Source: Frankia torreyi
Lineage (GTDB): Bacteria > Actinomycetota > Actinomycetes > Frankiales > Frankiaceae
DNA length: 64,000 nucleotides
Assembly: GCF_000948395.1 (NCBI RefSeq)
Contig: NZ_JYFN01000002.1
Location: 21,694-85,693 of the forward strand
Direction: 5' to 3'
The notes under the pieces: generated by a model
What the model was told of the DNA's origin: nothing
What the model saw: the letters and a program-made list of their open reading frames with translations, nothing else
Databases searched by the model: none
Translations under genes and position numbers: made by a program
Shown: positions 10,001 through 17,182 of the stretch, in pieces
Layout: every line of letters starts with the position of its first letter
How positions within the stretch are numbered: position 1 is the first letter of the stretch

Positions 10001-10717
10001 ATGGGAGTCTGCGACCGCCTGGTGGTCCTCGAGTTCGGCCGCAGGATCGCCGAGGGCGCGCCGGCGGACATCCAGGCCGATCCCGCCGTCATCGCCGCCT
10101 ACCTCGGCCGCCCCGACGAGCCGACCGCGGACGGCGCCGCCGACGACCAGGCGGGCAGCGCCACCGAGACCGCCCCGGCTGATGATCCGCCGGCGGCGGT
10201 GGATCAGGCTGCCGCAGCGGAGTCGTCGGCGCCGGCGGTCGAGCCGGTGGTCGAGGAGTCGTCGGCGCCGGCGGACGAGCCTGTCGTCGAGGAGCCGCCG
10301 GCGGTGGCGGCTGAGGCTGTCGCGGCGAACGAGCCTGCGGTCGCGGAGACTCCTGCCGTCGCGGACGAGGCTGTCCTCGCGGATGAGGCGGTCCCCGTGG
10401 ATGAGGCCGCCGCGCAGGGCGAGGGGGCCGCCGCGGACGGAGTGGGCGCCGGCGGTACCGAGGAGGAGATCGTCGTGGCCCAGGCCAGCGCACCGGAGCA
10501 GACGGCCGGCGATGGTGCCGGACCCGACCAGACGGCCGGCGATGGCGCCGGACCCGACCAGACGGCCGGCGATGGTGCCGGACCGGAGCAGACGGCCGGC
10601 GACGAGAACGGCTCGGCCGGCGACGCGGCGGTCGGGGACGGGAAGGACGGTGCGGCGCTGGCCGCGCCGGTCGGTGAGGCGGCGGCGGCGCCGCCCGTGG
10701 CTGGAGGTGCCAGGTGA
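7001..10717 (+). CDS. Fused LivH-LivM-LivG: two permease domains and an ABC ATPase in one chain
   Basis: A 1238-residue importer subunit normally made as three proteins. Residues 1-285 are a LivH-type permease (SFLGYAVISLGAGALYAFVA, HRGSGVLNLGQGALVMF). Residues about 306-690 are a LivM-type permease (LVGYAGQLSLAQSALAGIAA). An Ala/Pro/Thr linker with AVTTG repeats follows. The ATPase starts near residue 794 with Walker A GPNGAGKTT at 826-834, the LivG-type signature LSYGRRR and Walker B VLLLDEPAAGLD. From about residue 1040 the chain is an unusual acidic Ala/Pro/Glu-rich tail containing three perfect-length QTAGDGAGPD-like repeats. GTG 7001 is supported by its match to the decayed copy upstream. 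The stop overlaps the next start (GTGA). Confidence 0.9.
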   Translation: MGSFLGYAVISLGAGALYAFVAAGLLLIHRGSGVLNLGQGALVMFAAYLFHEAGDGWGLPTALAAAVVVVLTGAVALLFHVAVLRPMRHAAPLNRVVATLGLLIVLQAAVVLAFGGQSRSVPSFLPQSVVEVFGKPVGVHVFVRLGVVIALVAALWAFFRYTTAGAVTTAVAEGPAAAATLGWSADAVAGACWFGGGVLAGLAGVLLAPLQNPLSSTSLVLLVVPALAVALAAGFRSFPLALVGGLLLALVELQLQVHLTGPHDWAQGLDSALPVVVIIVLLVVRGSNIPDRAHQAEDRPPLGSGAINLPVLVGGFALLVALVWLVLPDPWVNAVALQAGYALILLSLVVLVGYAGQLSLAQSALAGIAALVAGRLVAAEGWPFAAALVIGVLATTAVGVLFALPALRTRGLQLAVVTLGLGVTVSAILFQRGYSSPPADGQSSSIFGDVLDQQGTVVATADAPLHFLGIPVDRTDDPRAYATLALILLLLAGLAVSAVRRGRAGRRLIAVRTNERAAASLGISVFAAKIYAFALSAAIAGLGGVLLAFANRNISYDDGNFLPFTGILVVAYAVVGGVGYISGAGIGALLAPGTLGQQLAGWLSDRFGGSTALPRTVGAVLAGLFGYGLGGLARGQVDRSRRAGAARWARWLPAGALVVLAVLGVLFGDRLTDWLREIDRYLPLIGGIILLLVLIRSGGTGLAGGLAGRARLPLPAPVAARLGRPDTAFAGPAPAPVTVVEAPTEAVTTGAVTTGAVTTEAVTTGAVVPAAADVAPPPEAEATREVLRVRPATLTVEGITVRWGGVVAVDSVGFEVAPGTVVGLIGPNGAGKTTIVDAITGYAATAAGTVRVGDTSLDGLRAHRRVRAGVSRSFQNLELFEDLTVAENLRAASDPRDLAAYITGLVWPGNRPLSAPAQAAVREFGLADALDTQVSALSYGRRRLVAIARAVATAPSVLLLDEPAAGLDEHESAELAALVRRLADEWGIAVLLIEHDMPFVMGVCDRLVVLEFGRRIAEGAPADIQADPAVIAAYLGRPDEPTADGAADDQAGSATETAPADDPPAAVDQAAAAESSAPAVEPVVEESSAPADEPVVEEPPAVAAEAVAANEPAVAETPAVADEAVLADEAVPVDEAAAQGEGAAADGVGAGGTEEEIVVAQASAPEQTAGDGAGPDQTAGDGAGPDQTAGDGAGPEQTAGDENGSAGDAAVGDGKDGAALAAPVGEAAAAPPVAGGAR
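10495..10610 (+). repeat. 30-bp tandem repeat inside the fused transporter gene
   Basis: Three to four near-identical 30-base units encode the decapeptide QTAGDGAGPD or QTAGDGAGPE at the C-terminal tail. The unit length is a multiple of three, so expansion keeps the frame. Confidence 0.8.
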
Positions 10718-11391
10718 GCGTCGTCGGATGCCGCCAGCTTGCCGTCGGGTACGGCGCCGGGCCTGTCGTGGTCGGTCTCGACCTCGAGGTGGCCCGCGGG
10801 GAGGTGGTGGCGTTGCTCGGGCCGAACGGCGCCGGCAAGACCACCACGCTGATGGCGCTGGCCGGCGCCCTGACCCCCGACGAGGGGATCGTCACCTGGC
10901 AGGGGGAGGCGACCACGGCGCCGCTGCACCGGCGGGCCCGGCAGGGCCTCGGCGTGGTGCTCGAGGAACGGGCCGTCACCCCGTCGCTGACCGTCCGCCA
11001 GAACCTGCGCATCGGCGGCGTGGATCCGTTGGCCGCGCTGGCCGACTTCCCCGAGCTCACCGAGCATCTCGACCGCCGTGCCGGTCTGCTCTCCGGCGGC
11101 CAGCAGCAGTTGCTCACCCTGGCCCGGGTGCTGGCCCGCCGGCCGGTGGCGCTGCTCGCCGACGAGCTCTCGCTCGGCCTCGCGCCGCAGGTGGTGGCCC
11201 GTCTGCTGGGCGCCATCCGCGCCGCCGCCGACGACGGGCTCGCCGTGCTGCTCGTCGAGCAACACGTCCGCGCGGCGCTGCGCGTCGCGGACCGGGCCGT
11301 GGTGCTCAGCCGCGGGCGGGTTCGCTGGTCGGGACCGGCCGCCCAGGCCCGCGCGGACCCGGCGCTCGTCGAACAGAGCTATCTCACCTGA
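10714..11391 (+). CDS. livF: Branched-chain amino acid-type ABC transporter ATPase LivF
   Basis: This 225-residue protein is the second nucleotide-binding subunit of the importer. It shows Walker A LLGPNGAGKTTT, the Q-loop region, the signature LSGGQQQLLTLARVLA, a Walker B segment ALLADELSLGLAP and the switch His in LLVEQHVRAAL. In Walker B the usual DEP is DEL, as in many LivF proteins. It should pair with the ATPase domain at the end of the preceding fusion protein, giving a heterodimeric motor. The GTG start overlaps the upstream TGA by four bases, so translation is probably coupled and the stoichiometry fixed. Confidence 0.92.
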   Translation: MSVVGCRQLAVGYGAGPVVVGLDLEVARGEVVALLGPNGAGKTTTLMALAGALTPDEGIVTWQGEATTAPLHRRARQGLGVVLEERAVTPSLTVRQNLRIGGVDPLAALADFPELTEHLDRRAGLLSGGQQQLLTLARVLARRPVALLADELSLGLAPQVVARLLGAIRAAADDGLAVLLVEQHVRAALRVADRAVVLSRGRVRWSGPAAQARADPALVEQSYLT

Positions 11392-11455
11392 CCGCCTGAC
11401 CGCCCCCGTCCGTGCCCCGGACGGAACGTCTCACCGATCCTGGAGGAACACGCAT

Positions 11456-12703
11456 ATGCCAGACGACACCGCGGGCGCGGCGGCGCCCGCCGACGGCGGC
11501 CACGGCCTGCGAGCCGCGACGCTGGACTGGGTCGAGTTCGAACGCCAGCGCGCCGAGGACCCGCGGGCCTACTTCTCCCGGCTGCGGGAGAAGTGCCCGG
11601 TGGACTACGACGAGGGACACGATGGCTGGATCCAGATCCTGCGCCGGTCCGACATCGACGAGGTCCTGCGCAATCCCGAGGTGTTCTCCAACCTCATCCC
11701 CGAACTGATGAGCAGCCCGCTGCCCGCCATCCCGATGGGCGTCGACCCGCCCGACCACGCCAAGTACCGGCGCATCCTCGACCCGCTGTTCTCTCCGCGG
11801 CGGATGGCCGTGCTGGAGGCCGAGGTCGTGGCGAACACGGTCGCCACGATCGAGAGCTTCCTCGACCGCGGCGCCTGCGACTTCGCCACCGACCTCGCCG
11901 TCCCGCTGCCCTGCTCGGTGTTCCTCACCCTGTTCGGGCTGCCGCAGTCCGAGCTGCCGGCCCTGCTGCACATGAAGGACGCGATCATCCGTCCGGAGTC
12001 GCTCACCGACGACCCCGACGAGAGGGTGCGGATCCAGACCGAGGCCGGCACGCAGGCGTTCACCCTGTTCGGGACGGTCCTCGCGCAGCGGCGCGCCGAG
12101 CCCCGGGACGATCTCATCACCGAGCTGCTCAAGGCTGAGATCGAGGGCCGGCCGCTGACCGAGCCGGAGCTGCTCGGGATCTGCTTCATGCTCATGATGG
12201 CCGGGCTGGACACCGTCACCATCAGCCTCACCTGCATTCTTGCCTACCTGCTGGAGCATCCCGAGGCGCGGCGCGCGATCGTCGCCGACCCGGAGAAGAT
12301 CCCGACCGTCGTCGAGGAGCTGCTGCGCTGGGAGACCCCGGTGATAGCCGTCCCGCGGATCACCACCCGCGACACCGAGATCGCCGGCTGCCCGATCAAG
12401 AAGGGCGAGATGGTCCACGTGATGCTGGCCTCGGGCAACCTCGACCCGGACGCGGACCCGCGGGCCGGCGTCGTCGACCTCGACCGCGCCGACAAGCGGC
12501 ACCTGGCCTTCGGCGGCGGGCCGCACCGCTGCCTGGGCTCCCACCTGGCCCGGATGGAGCTGCGCACCGTGCTGCGCGAGTGGCACCGACTCATCCCCGA
12601 GTACTCCCTGGCGCCGGGGGCGAGCATCACCTGGAACGGCCACACGCTGCGCGGCCTGGACTCGCTGGCGCTGACCTGGCCGACGGATGCGGGGCAGGCA
12701 TGA
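11456..12703 (+). CDS. Cytochrome P450
   Basis: A 415-residue soluble bacterial P450 of class I type. The I-helix oxygen-binding motif is AGLDT (residues 249-253), the K-helix E288-x-x-R291 pair lies in EELLRWETP, and the heme loop FGGGPHRCLG starts at residue 352 with the thiolate ligand Cys359. Length and N-terminus (no membrane anchor) match CYP families used by actinomycetes for terpenoid, steroid or aromatic substrates. A good Shine-Dalgarno, GGAGGAA, precedes the ATG. The stop overlaps the start of a ferredoxin gene (ATGA), so the two form a redox pair. Its place between the transporter and the third binding protein suggests it acts on the imported compound. The substrate is unknown. 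Confidence 0.94.
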   Translation: MPDDTAGAAAPADGGHGLRAATLDWVEFERQRAEDPRAYFSRLREKCPVDYDEGHDGWIQILRRSDIDEVLRNPEVFSNLIPELMSSPLPAIPMGVDPPDHAKYRRILDPLFSPRRMAVLEAEVVANTVATIESFLDRGACDFATDLAVPLPCSVFLTLFGLPQSELPALLHMKDAIIRPESLTDDPDERVRIQTEAGTQAFTLFGTVLAQRRAEPRDDLITELLKAEIEGRPLTEPELLGICFMLMMAGLDTVTISLTCILAYLLEHPEARRAIVADPEKIPTVVEELLRWETPVIAVPRITTRDTEIAGCPIKKGEMVHVMLASGNLDPDADPRAGVVDLDRADKRHLAFGGGPHRCLGSHLARMELRTVLREWHRLIPEYSLAPGASITWNGHTLRGLDSLALTWPTDAGQA

Positions 12704-12894
12704 GGCTCACGATCGACACCGCCCGCTGCCAGGGGCACGGGCGGTGTTACGACCTCGCCCCGGAGCTGTTCACCGACGACGACAGCGGCTACGGCGAGGT
12801 GACCGTTGCGGACGTGCCGGCCGACCGGGTGGAACTGGCCCGGCGGGCGGCGGAGGCCTGCCCGGAGCGGGCCGTGCTGCTCGACGGGGTGTAG
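12700..12894 (+). CDS. Ferredoxin, P450-associated, with CxxHxxC cluster motif
   Basis: A 64-residue single-cluster ferredoxin that would donate electrons to the adjacent P450. Cluster ligands are Cys10, Cys16 and Cys54 (the last in ACPERAV). The position that is Cys in 4Fe-4S proteins is His13 (CQGHGRC), the arrangement of variable-residue actinobacterial ferredoxins that carry a 3Fe-4S or an unusual 4Fe-4S cluster. It is acidic, typical for docking to P450s. It starts inside the P450 stop codon (ATGA overlap), strong evidence of co-translation. No ferredoxin reductase gene is present in the window, so reductase must come from elsewhere. Confidence 0.93.
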   Translation: MRLTIDTARCQGHGRCYDLAPELFTDDDSGYGEVTVADVPADRVELARRAAEACPERAVLLDGV

Positions 12895-12932
12895 AGCGTC
12901 CCGGCGGGATGTAGAGCGTCCCGGCCGCGGCG

Positions 12933-12962
12933 GCCGGCCGGCCCCGCGGGGGGCCGGCCGGC
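12933..12962 (+). terminator. Strong GC hairpin after the ferredoxin gene
   Basis: A 13-bp perfect stem (left arm GCCGGCCGGCCCC) closes a 4-base loop. There is no U-tract. It may terminate or attenuate transcription before the third binding-protein gene. A short direct repeat GTAGAGCGTCCCGGC precedes it. Confidence 0.55.
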
Positions 12963-13021
12963 GGGACGGTGGCGGTCGGGTGGAGGAACGGCGGCGAGTT
13001 GAGAGTGGGTTCGGGCGAGAG

Positions 13022-14284
13022 ATGATGAGGAAGACGATGCGGTCCAGAAGCGCGATGGCGGCGCTGGCGGTGGGGGCCACGCTGGCCCTGGCCGCGTGTG
13101 GTTCGTCCGGAACGACGGGGGAGTCGTCGCCGGCCACGGACGGCCCGAAGGCCAGCCCGGTGAAGCTGCTGTCCATCGTGCCGCTGACGACGCCGACGAC
13201 GAACTTCCCGGAGCAGGCCGGAGCGGCGAAGGCCGCCGTGCGCGCGCTGAACAAGCGCGGCGGCATCAACGGCCATCCCGTGCAGATCGACGTGTGCGAC
13301 TCGAAGAACGACCAGGCGGCGGGCGAGGCCTGCGCCCAGAAGGCGGTGAGCGGCAAGTACCTCGCCGTCGTCTCCGCCTTCAGCACCGCGGGCGGCATCA
13401 ACGCCATCCTGGAGAAGGCCGGAATCCCCAGCATCGGCAGCTCGGGCATCGCCGGCGACGGCTCGGACCTCACCTCGAAGATCAGCTTCGTCTACCAGCC
13501 GGCGTCGACGTACTACGAGGCCGTCTGCGCGCCGCTGCTCAAGAACACCGCCAAGATCAGCAAGATGGGGGTCGTCAACTACGACATCGCCGCGGCCTCC
13601 CGCCTCGGGGCGCTGGCCGGGCTCGGCGGCAAGTCCGCCGGGGTCGGCACCCAGGAGATCAAGGTGCCGGTGACGACGAGCGACTACGCTCCGGTCGCGG
13701 CCCGGATCACCGACGCCGGCGCGCAGGGCGTCACGATGGGCCTGGCCGAGGCCAGCGCGATCGGCCTCATCCAGGCCGGCGGGGACAAGCTGAACTACTG
13801 CAACGCCGCGGGCACCATCTCGGACGCGAACCTGGTCAAGCTCGGGCCCGCGGCGAAGAACTTCTACGCCGTCGGCGCCTTCCCGCTGTTCAACCAGAGC
13901 GCGAAATACCCGGAGCTGACCCGGCTGCAGTCCGAGCTCGACGCGGACTTCGCCGCCGGCGACAAGGACGCGGCGAAGAACCTGCGCCACTCCACCTCCA
14001 CCATCGGCGGCTGGCTGGCGGTCCAGATCGTCGAACAGGTCGGCAAGAAGGTCACCGGTGACCTCACCGCCAAGTCCCTGCTGGCGCAGCTCAACCAGAC
14101 CAAGGGCCTGGACCTGCAGCTCGTCCCGCCGTTGGACTTCACCAAGACCAACCCGGTCCCCGGCCTGACCCGGCTGTTCAACAACACCCTGCTGGGCCAG
14201 CGCTGGGACTCGACGAAGAAGACCTTCCTCGCCACCGGCACGTCCTACGACGGCCAGAAGATCCTGACCGCCGGCGCGAAGTGA
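13022..14284 (+). CDS. ABC transporter substrate-binding lipoprotein (Peripla_BP_6 type), third receptor of cluster
   Basis: A 420-residue type I binding protein. The signal region (MMRKTMRSRSAMAALAVG) leads to a lipobox LALAAC. The mature domain begins VKLLSIVPLTTPTTNFPEQA and contains the family patterns RGGINGHPVQIDVCDSKND and GVTMGLAEASAIGLIQAGG. It is only distantly similar to the tandem pair upstream, so its ligand probably differs. Several Met codons compete for the start; I chose the first, and an ATG five codons later has an equally good purine-rich leader. It closes the plus-strand cluster and is followed by two strong hairpins. It may feed the fused transporter with a second ligand. 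Confidence 0.88.
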   Translation: MMRKTMRSRSAMAALAVGATLALAACGSSGTTGESSPATDGPKASPVKLLSIVPLTTPTTNFPEQAGAAKAAVRALNKRGGINGHPVQIDVCDSKNDQAAGEACAQKAVSGKYLAVVSAFSTAGGINAILEKAGIPSIGSSGIAGDGSDLTSKISFVYQPASTYYEAVCAPLLKNTAKISKMGVVNYDIAAASRLGALAGLGGKSAGVGTQEIKVPVTTSDYAPVAARITDAGAQGVTMGLAEASAIGLIQAGGDKLNYCNAAGTISDANLVKLGPAAKNFYAVGAFPLFNQSAKYPELTRLQSELDADFAAGDKDAAKNLRHSTSTIGGWLAVQIVEQVGKKVTGDLTAKSLLAQLNQTKGLDLQLVPPLDFTKTNPVPGLTRLFNNTLLGQRWDSTKKTFLATGTSYDGQKILTAGAK

Positions 14285-14287
14285 CCC

Positions 14288-14384
14288 CGTCGGGTCCCGT
14301 CCGCGGGACCCGACGCTAGCCGGCCCCGGCCGGCAAGCCCTGGGCCGGGCCGGCTCCCGAAATGGGGGTCGGCCCGGCCCAGGG
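14288..14384 (+). terminator. Two consecutive perfect hairpins ending the transporter cluster
   Basis: The first stem is 11 bp (CGTCGGGTCCC, 14288-14298, pairing with 14305-14315). The second is 15 bp (CCCTGGGCCGGGCCG, 14338-14352, pairing with 14370-14384) around a 17-base loop. Neither has a U-tract, as is usual in very GC-rich actinobacteria. The position just after a stop codon supports a terminator role. Confidence 0.7.
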
Positions 14385-14390
14385 CGTTCC

Positions 14391-14470
14391 CGGCACCTCC
14401 CGGCACCTCCCGGCACCTCCCGGCACCTCCCGGCACCTCCCGGCACCTCCCGGCACCTCCCGGCACCTCC
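14391..14470. repeat. 10-bp tandem repeat, eight perfect copies
   Basis: The unit CGGCACCTCC is repeated eight times without change, directly after the two hairpins. The unit is not a multiple of three and no gene covers it. Perfect identity suggests recent expansion and likely strain-to-strain length variation. Confidence 0.95.
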
Positions 14471-14915
14471 CGGCTGGGACCCCGGCGATCGGGGACCTGT
14501 CAGTTGGGCCGGCTACCAGTGCGGCGGCATTGCGGTGCGATGCGCACGATCCCCGGGCTCAGACCGTGCAAAACGCACCGCGACCTGCCCGCCCGGCTTC
14601 GGACTCACTCCTCTGGCTTTTCCGGTCAGAACGCGGCCAGATCGTGCCGAGGCTTAGGTACGGTTTTCGGGCTGAAAAGTGGCACAAGCCCTCGGCGCGA
14701 TTCCGTGCACAGACAGGCACAGGCAGACACGGGCAGGCGCGAAGGCGCTTTCGTCTGCGAGCACCGGTCCCGAGTCGGACGCCTGGTGTTCCGCGGAACC
14801 GCGCCGTGCTGCCGGGCACGACCTCGACTTCCACGATCTTGCCCTCACCTGCACACCTCGACGGTGAGGATCAGGGAACGCGACAGGCCCCCACGGTCAC
14901 AACCACATACGCGGA
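14471..14915. other. Gene gap holding a dispersed palindrome
   Basis: No protein-coding frame is convincing. The gap contains one copy of the dispersed palindromic element (14641-14702) and the 12-bp palindrome GTTCCGCGGAAC at 14788-14799, both of which recur near 42.7 kb. Confidence 0.55.
14641..14702. repeat. Dispersed palindromic element, copy A
   Basis: About 62 bases with outer arms ATCGTGCCGAGG and CCTCGGCGCGAT and an inner TACGGTTTT...GAAAA region. It matches the element at 42653-42713 over most of its length, including GTAGGTACGGTTTT-like blocks. In this copy the inner stem is partly decayed. Confidence 0.75.
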
Positions 14916-15569
14916 CTAGGGCACCGTCGTGGCGGCCGGCGGCTGCGGGTCGGGCACGCCGTGGGCGAGCAGGAAGGTGCGCACGCCGGCCTCCACGGCG
15001 CGGCGCACGACGTCGTCCGCCGCCGGGCGGGTGCCGTTCTCGGTCAGCTCGGGGATCTGCGCGTTGATCAGTGCGAAGAACTGGCGGGCGGCGAGCGCCG
15101 GGTCGGCGACCTGCAGCAGCCCGGCGTTGCCGAGCATCGCCAGGCGTCCGGTGAGCGCGTCGAGGATCGGGTCGCCGGCCTTCTCCCGCACCGTGCGGTA
15201 GATCTCGGGATCGCGGACCGACTCGGCGGCGATCGTGCGGTACAGGAACATCGAGCAGGTGCTGCGCTGGCACTCCACCAGCGCTACGCCCACCTCGAAC
15301 AGGCTCGCCTGCCAGCGCTCGGGGGAGACGTCCAGGGCCTGCAGCACCCGCAGCGCGTCACCGTTCTGCTCGACGGCGGAGTCGGCGACCGACTCGCGGA
15401 ACAGGTTCTCCTTGCCGCCGAAGTAGCTGTAGATGGTCGGCTTGGACACCCCGGCCGCGGTGGCGATCGCGTCCACGCTCGCCCGCTCGTACCCCTGCGT
15501 GCCGAAGATCGGTGCTGCGGCGTCGAGGATGGCCCGGCGCTTGTCGATCCCGCGCTGCCGTCCCGCCAT
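14916..15569 (-). CDS. TetR family transcriptional regulator
   Basis: A 217-residue one-component repressor. The N-terminal helix-turn-helix domain is clear: RRAILDAAAPIFGTQGYERA, then VDAIATAAGVSKPTIYSYFG and KENLFRESV. The C-terminal half (residues 85-200) is the ligand-binding, dimerising part and resembles the TetR_C group with the pattern YRTIAAES...FFALIN. It is transcribed divergently from an MFS efflux-type gene 90 bases away, the classic arrangement in which the regulator represses both genes and is released by the exporter's substrate. A palindrome in the shared promoter is a candidate operator. Confidence 0.92.
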   Translation of the reverse strand: MAGRQRGIDKRRAILDAAAPIFGTQGYERASVDAIATAAGVSKPTIYSYFGGKENLFRESVADSAVEQNGDALRVLQALDVSPERWQASLFEVGVALVECQRSTCSMFLYRTIAAESVRDPEIYRTVREKAGDPILDALTGRLAMLGNAGLLQVADPALAARQFFALINAQIPELTENGTRPAADDVVRRAVEAGVRTFLLAHGVPDPQPPAATTVP

Positions 15570-15632
15570 CGGGCCCCACCCTCACCTCTGCGCCGCCGCT
15601 GCCGTCCTTACTGTAGGCCCTCCTGTCCTTAC

Positions 15633-15648
15633 TAAACCGTGTAGTTTA
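15633..15648. promoter_or_regulatory. Candidate TetR operator between divergent tetR and MFS genes
   Basis: An inverted repeat TAAAC-N6-GTTTA lies 11 bases before the MFS start codon in an unusually AT-rich patch. A direct repeat GTCCTTACT also occurs twice (15604-15612 and 15624-15632). The site would block the MFS gene and the regulator's own gene. Confidence 0.5.
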
Positions 15649-15658
15649 ATCTGGTCTC

Positions 15659-17095
15659 ATGAGCGTAAAGGAAGCCTCCGGGGAGCCCGCCGCCACGGCG
15701 CCCGACCCGGCAGCCGTCCCCGCGGCCAGCCCGACGCCGGCATCCGGGTCGGGGGTGCGCACCGGCCCGGCCCTGGTCGCGCTCGCCGGCGCGGCGCTGC
15801 TCGCCGTGCTCGACGGCACCGTCGTCGCGGTGGCCCTCGCCCCGCTGGCCGACGCCTTCTCCGCCCCGCTGACCACCGTCGTGTGGGTGACGATCGCCTA
15901 CCTGCTCGCCGCGGCGACGGCGCTGCCGCTGCTGGGCTGGGCGAGCGCCCGCTTCGGCGGGCGCGCGGTGTTCCTCGCCGGTCTCGGCCTGTTCCTGCTC
16001 GGCTCGCTGCTGTGCACGCTGGCCCGCTCGCCGGGGATGCTCATCGGCTTCCGGGTGCTCCAGGGATTCGGCGGCGGGCTGCTCGAACCGAGCGCGATGA
16101 CCCTGTCCGCGGCGCTGGCCACCCGGGAGTCGATGGGGCGGGCGCTCGGCGTGATGTCCACGGTCGTCAACGTCGCGCCCGCGGCCGGCCCGATCCTCGG
16201 TGGTCTGCTGCTGGAGACCGGCCACTGGCAGTGGCTGTTCGCGGTCAACTTCCCGCTCGGGCTGCTGGTCGGCGCCGCCACCCTGGCCTACGTCCCCGCC
16301 CGCCGGCCCGACCCCGCCCCGACCCGCCCCGGCGCCGACCTACGCGGCCTGGTCCTGCTCACCGCGGGTTACCTCGGCGTGCTGTTCGCGGTCAACCGGG
16401 CCGGCGCGCACCCCGGCGACTGGCCGGTCCTCGCCGCCGCGGCGGGGGGGATCGTCCTGCTCGCCGCCTACGTCCGCCACGCGTTCACCACGACCGCCAC
16501 CCCCGCCCTCGACCTGCGGCTGCTGCGCCGGCCCGGATTCGCCGCGAGCATCGCCGTGATGAGCCTGGTCGGACTGGTCATGTACGGGCAGACCACGGCA
16601 CTGCCGGTGGTCGGCCTCGACCAGCACGGCCTGCACGGCCTCGACCAGGGGCTGCTGGTCTGCGCCCTCGGGCTGGGGCTGCTCGTGTCGATGACGACCG
16701 GCGGGCGGATCAGCGACCGCCTCGGCGCGCGCTCCCTCGTACGTGCCGGCGCCGGCGCCACCACCGTGCTGCTGGCCACCTTCGCGGCGACCGCCGAGCA
16801 CATCCCGCTCGCCGCCGCGTGCGCGCTGTTCGTCGCCGTCGGGCTGAGCTTCGGCCTCACCGCCTCACCGACCGTGGCCAGCCTGTACCGCACGCTGCCG
16901 CCGGTCGAGCAGCCGCAGGGCACCACCTCGATCTTCATGGCGGTGCAGCTCGCCGCGTCGCTGGGCGTCGCCCTGCTGAGCCTGCTGCAGTCGCGCGCCG
17001 GCACCGACTGGGTGACGCCCCTGTTCGCCCTGTTCGCCGCGGCCGCCGCCGGCATCGGCCTGCTCGCCGGCCGGCTGCCCGGCCGGCCCGGCTGA
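15659..17095 (+). CDS. MFS transporter, DHA2 (EmrB/QacA) drug-efflux type
   Basis: A 478-residue proton-coupled membrane exporter with about 14 predicted transmembrane helices. Diagnostic motifs are the motif-C region LDGTVVAVALAPLADAF in helix 1, the motif-A-like loop GWASARFGGRAVFLAG between helices 2 and 3, and the PAAGPILGGLLLETGHWQW antiporter signature of helix 5. The N-terminal 35 residues are Ala/Pro/Ser-rich and cytoplasmic. Expression is probably controlled by the adjacent divergent TetR. The substrate is unknown; antibiotics, antiseptics or a self-made metabolite are typical. Confidence 0.92.
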   Translation: MSVKEASGEPAATAPDPAAVPAASPTPASGSGVRTGPALVALAGAALLAVLDGTVVAVALAPLADAFSAPLTTVVWVTIAYLLAAATALPLLGWASARFGGRAVFLAGLGLFLLGSLLCTLARSPGMLIGFRVLQGFGGGLLEPSAMTLSAALATRESMGRALGVMSTVVNVAPAAGPILGGLLLETGHWQWLFAVNFPLGLLVGAATLAYVPARRPDPAPTRPGADLRGLVLLTAGYLGVLFAVNRAGAHPGDWPVLAAAAGGIVLLAAYVRHAFTTTATPALDLRLLRRPGFAASIAVMSLVGLVMYGQTTALPVVGLDQHGLHGLDQGLLVCALGLGLLVSMTTGGRISDRLGARSLVRAGAGATTVLLATFAATAEHIPLAAACALFVAVGLSFGLTASPTVASLYRTLPPVEQPQGTTSIFMAVQLAASLGVALLSLLQSRAGTDWVTPLFALFAAAAAGIGLLAGRLPGRPG

Positions 17096-17182
17096 CCCGC
17101 CCGTCCCGCCGGGCCAGTCCGTCATCGGCGAGCCGGCGGAGTCCACATCGCCGTCACATCCGGCGGGTCCTACCATCGGTCC

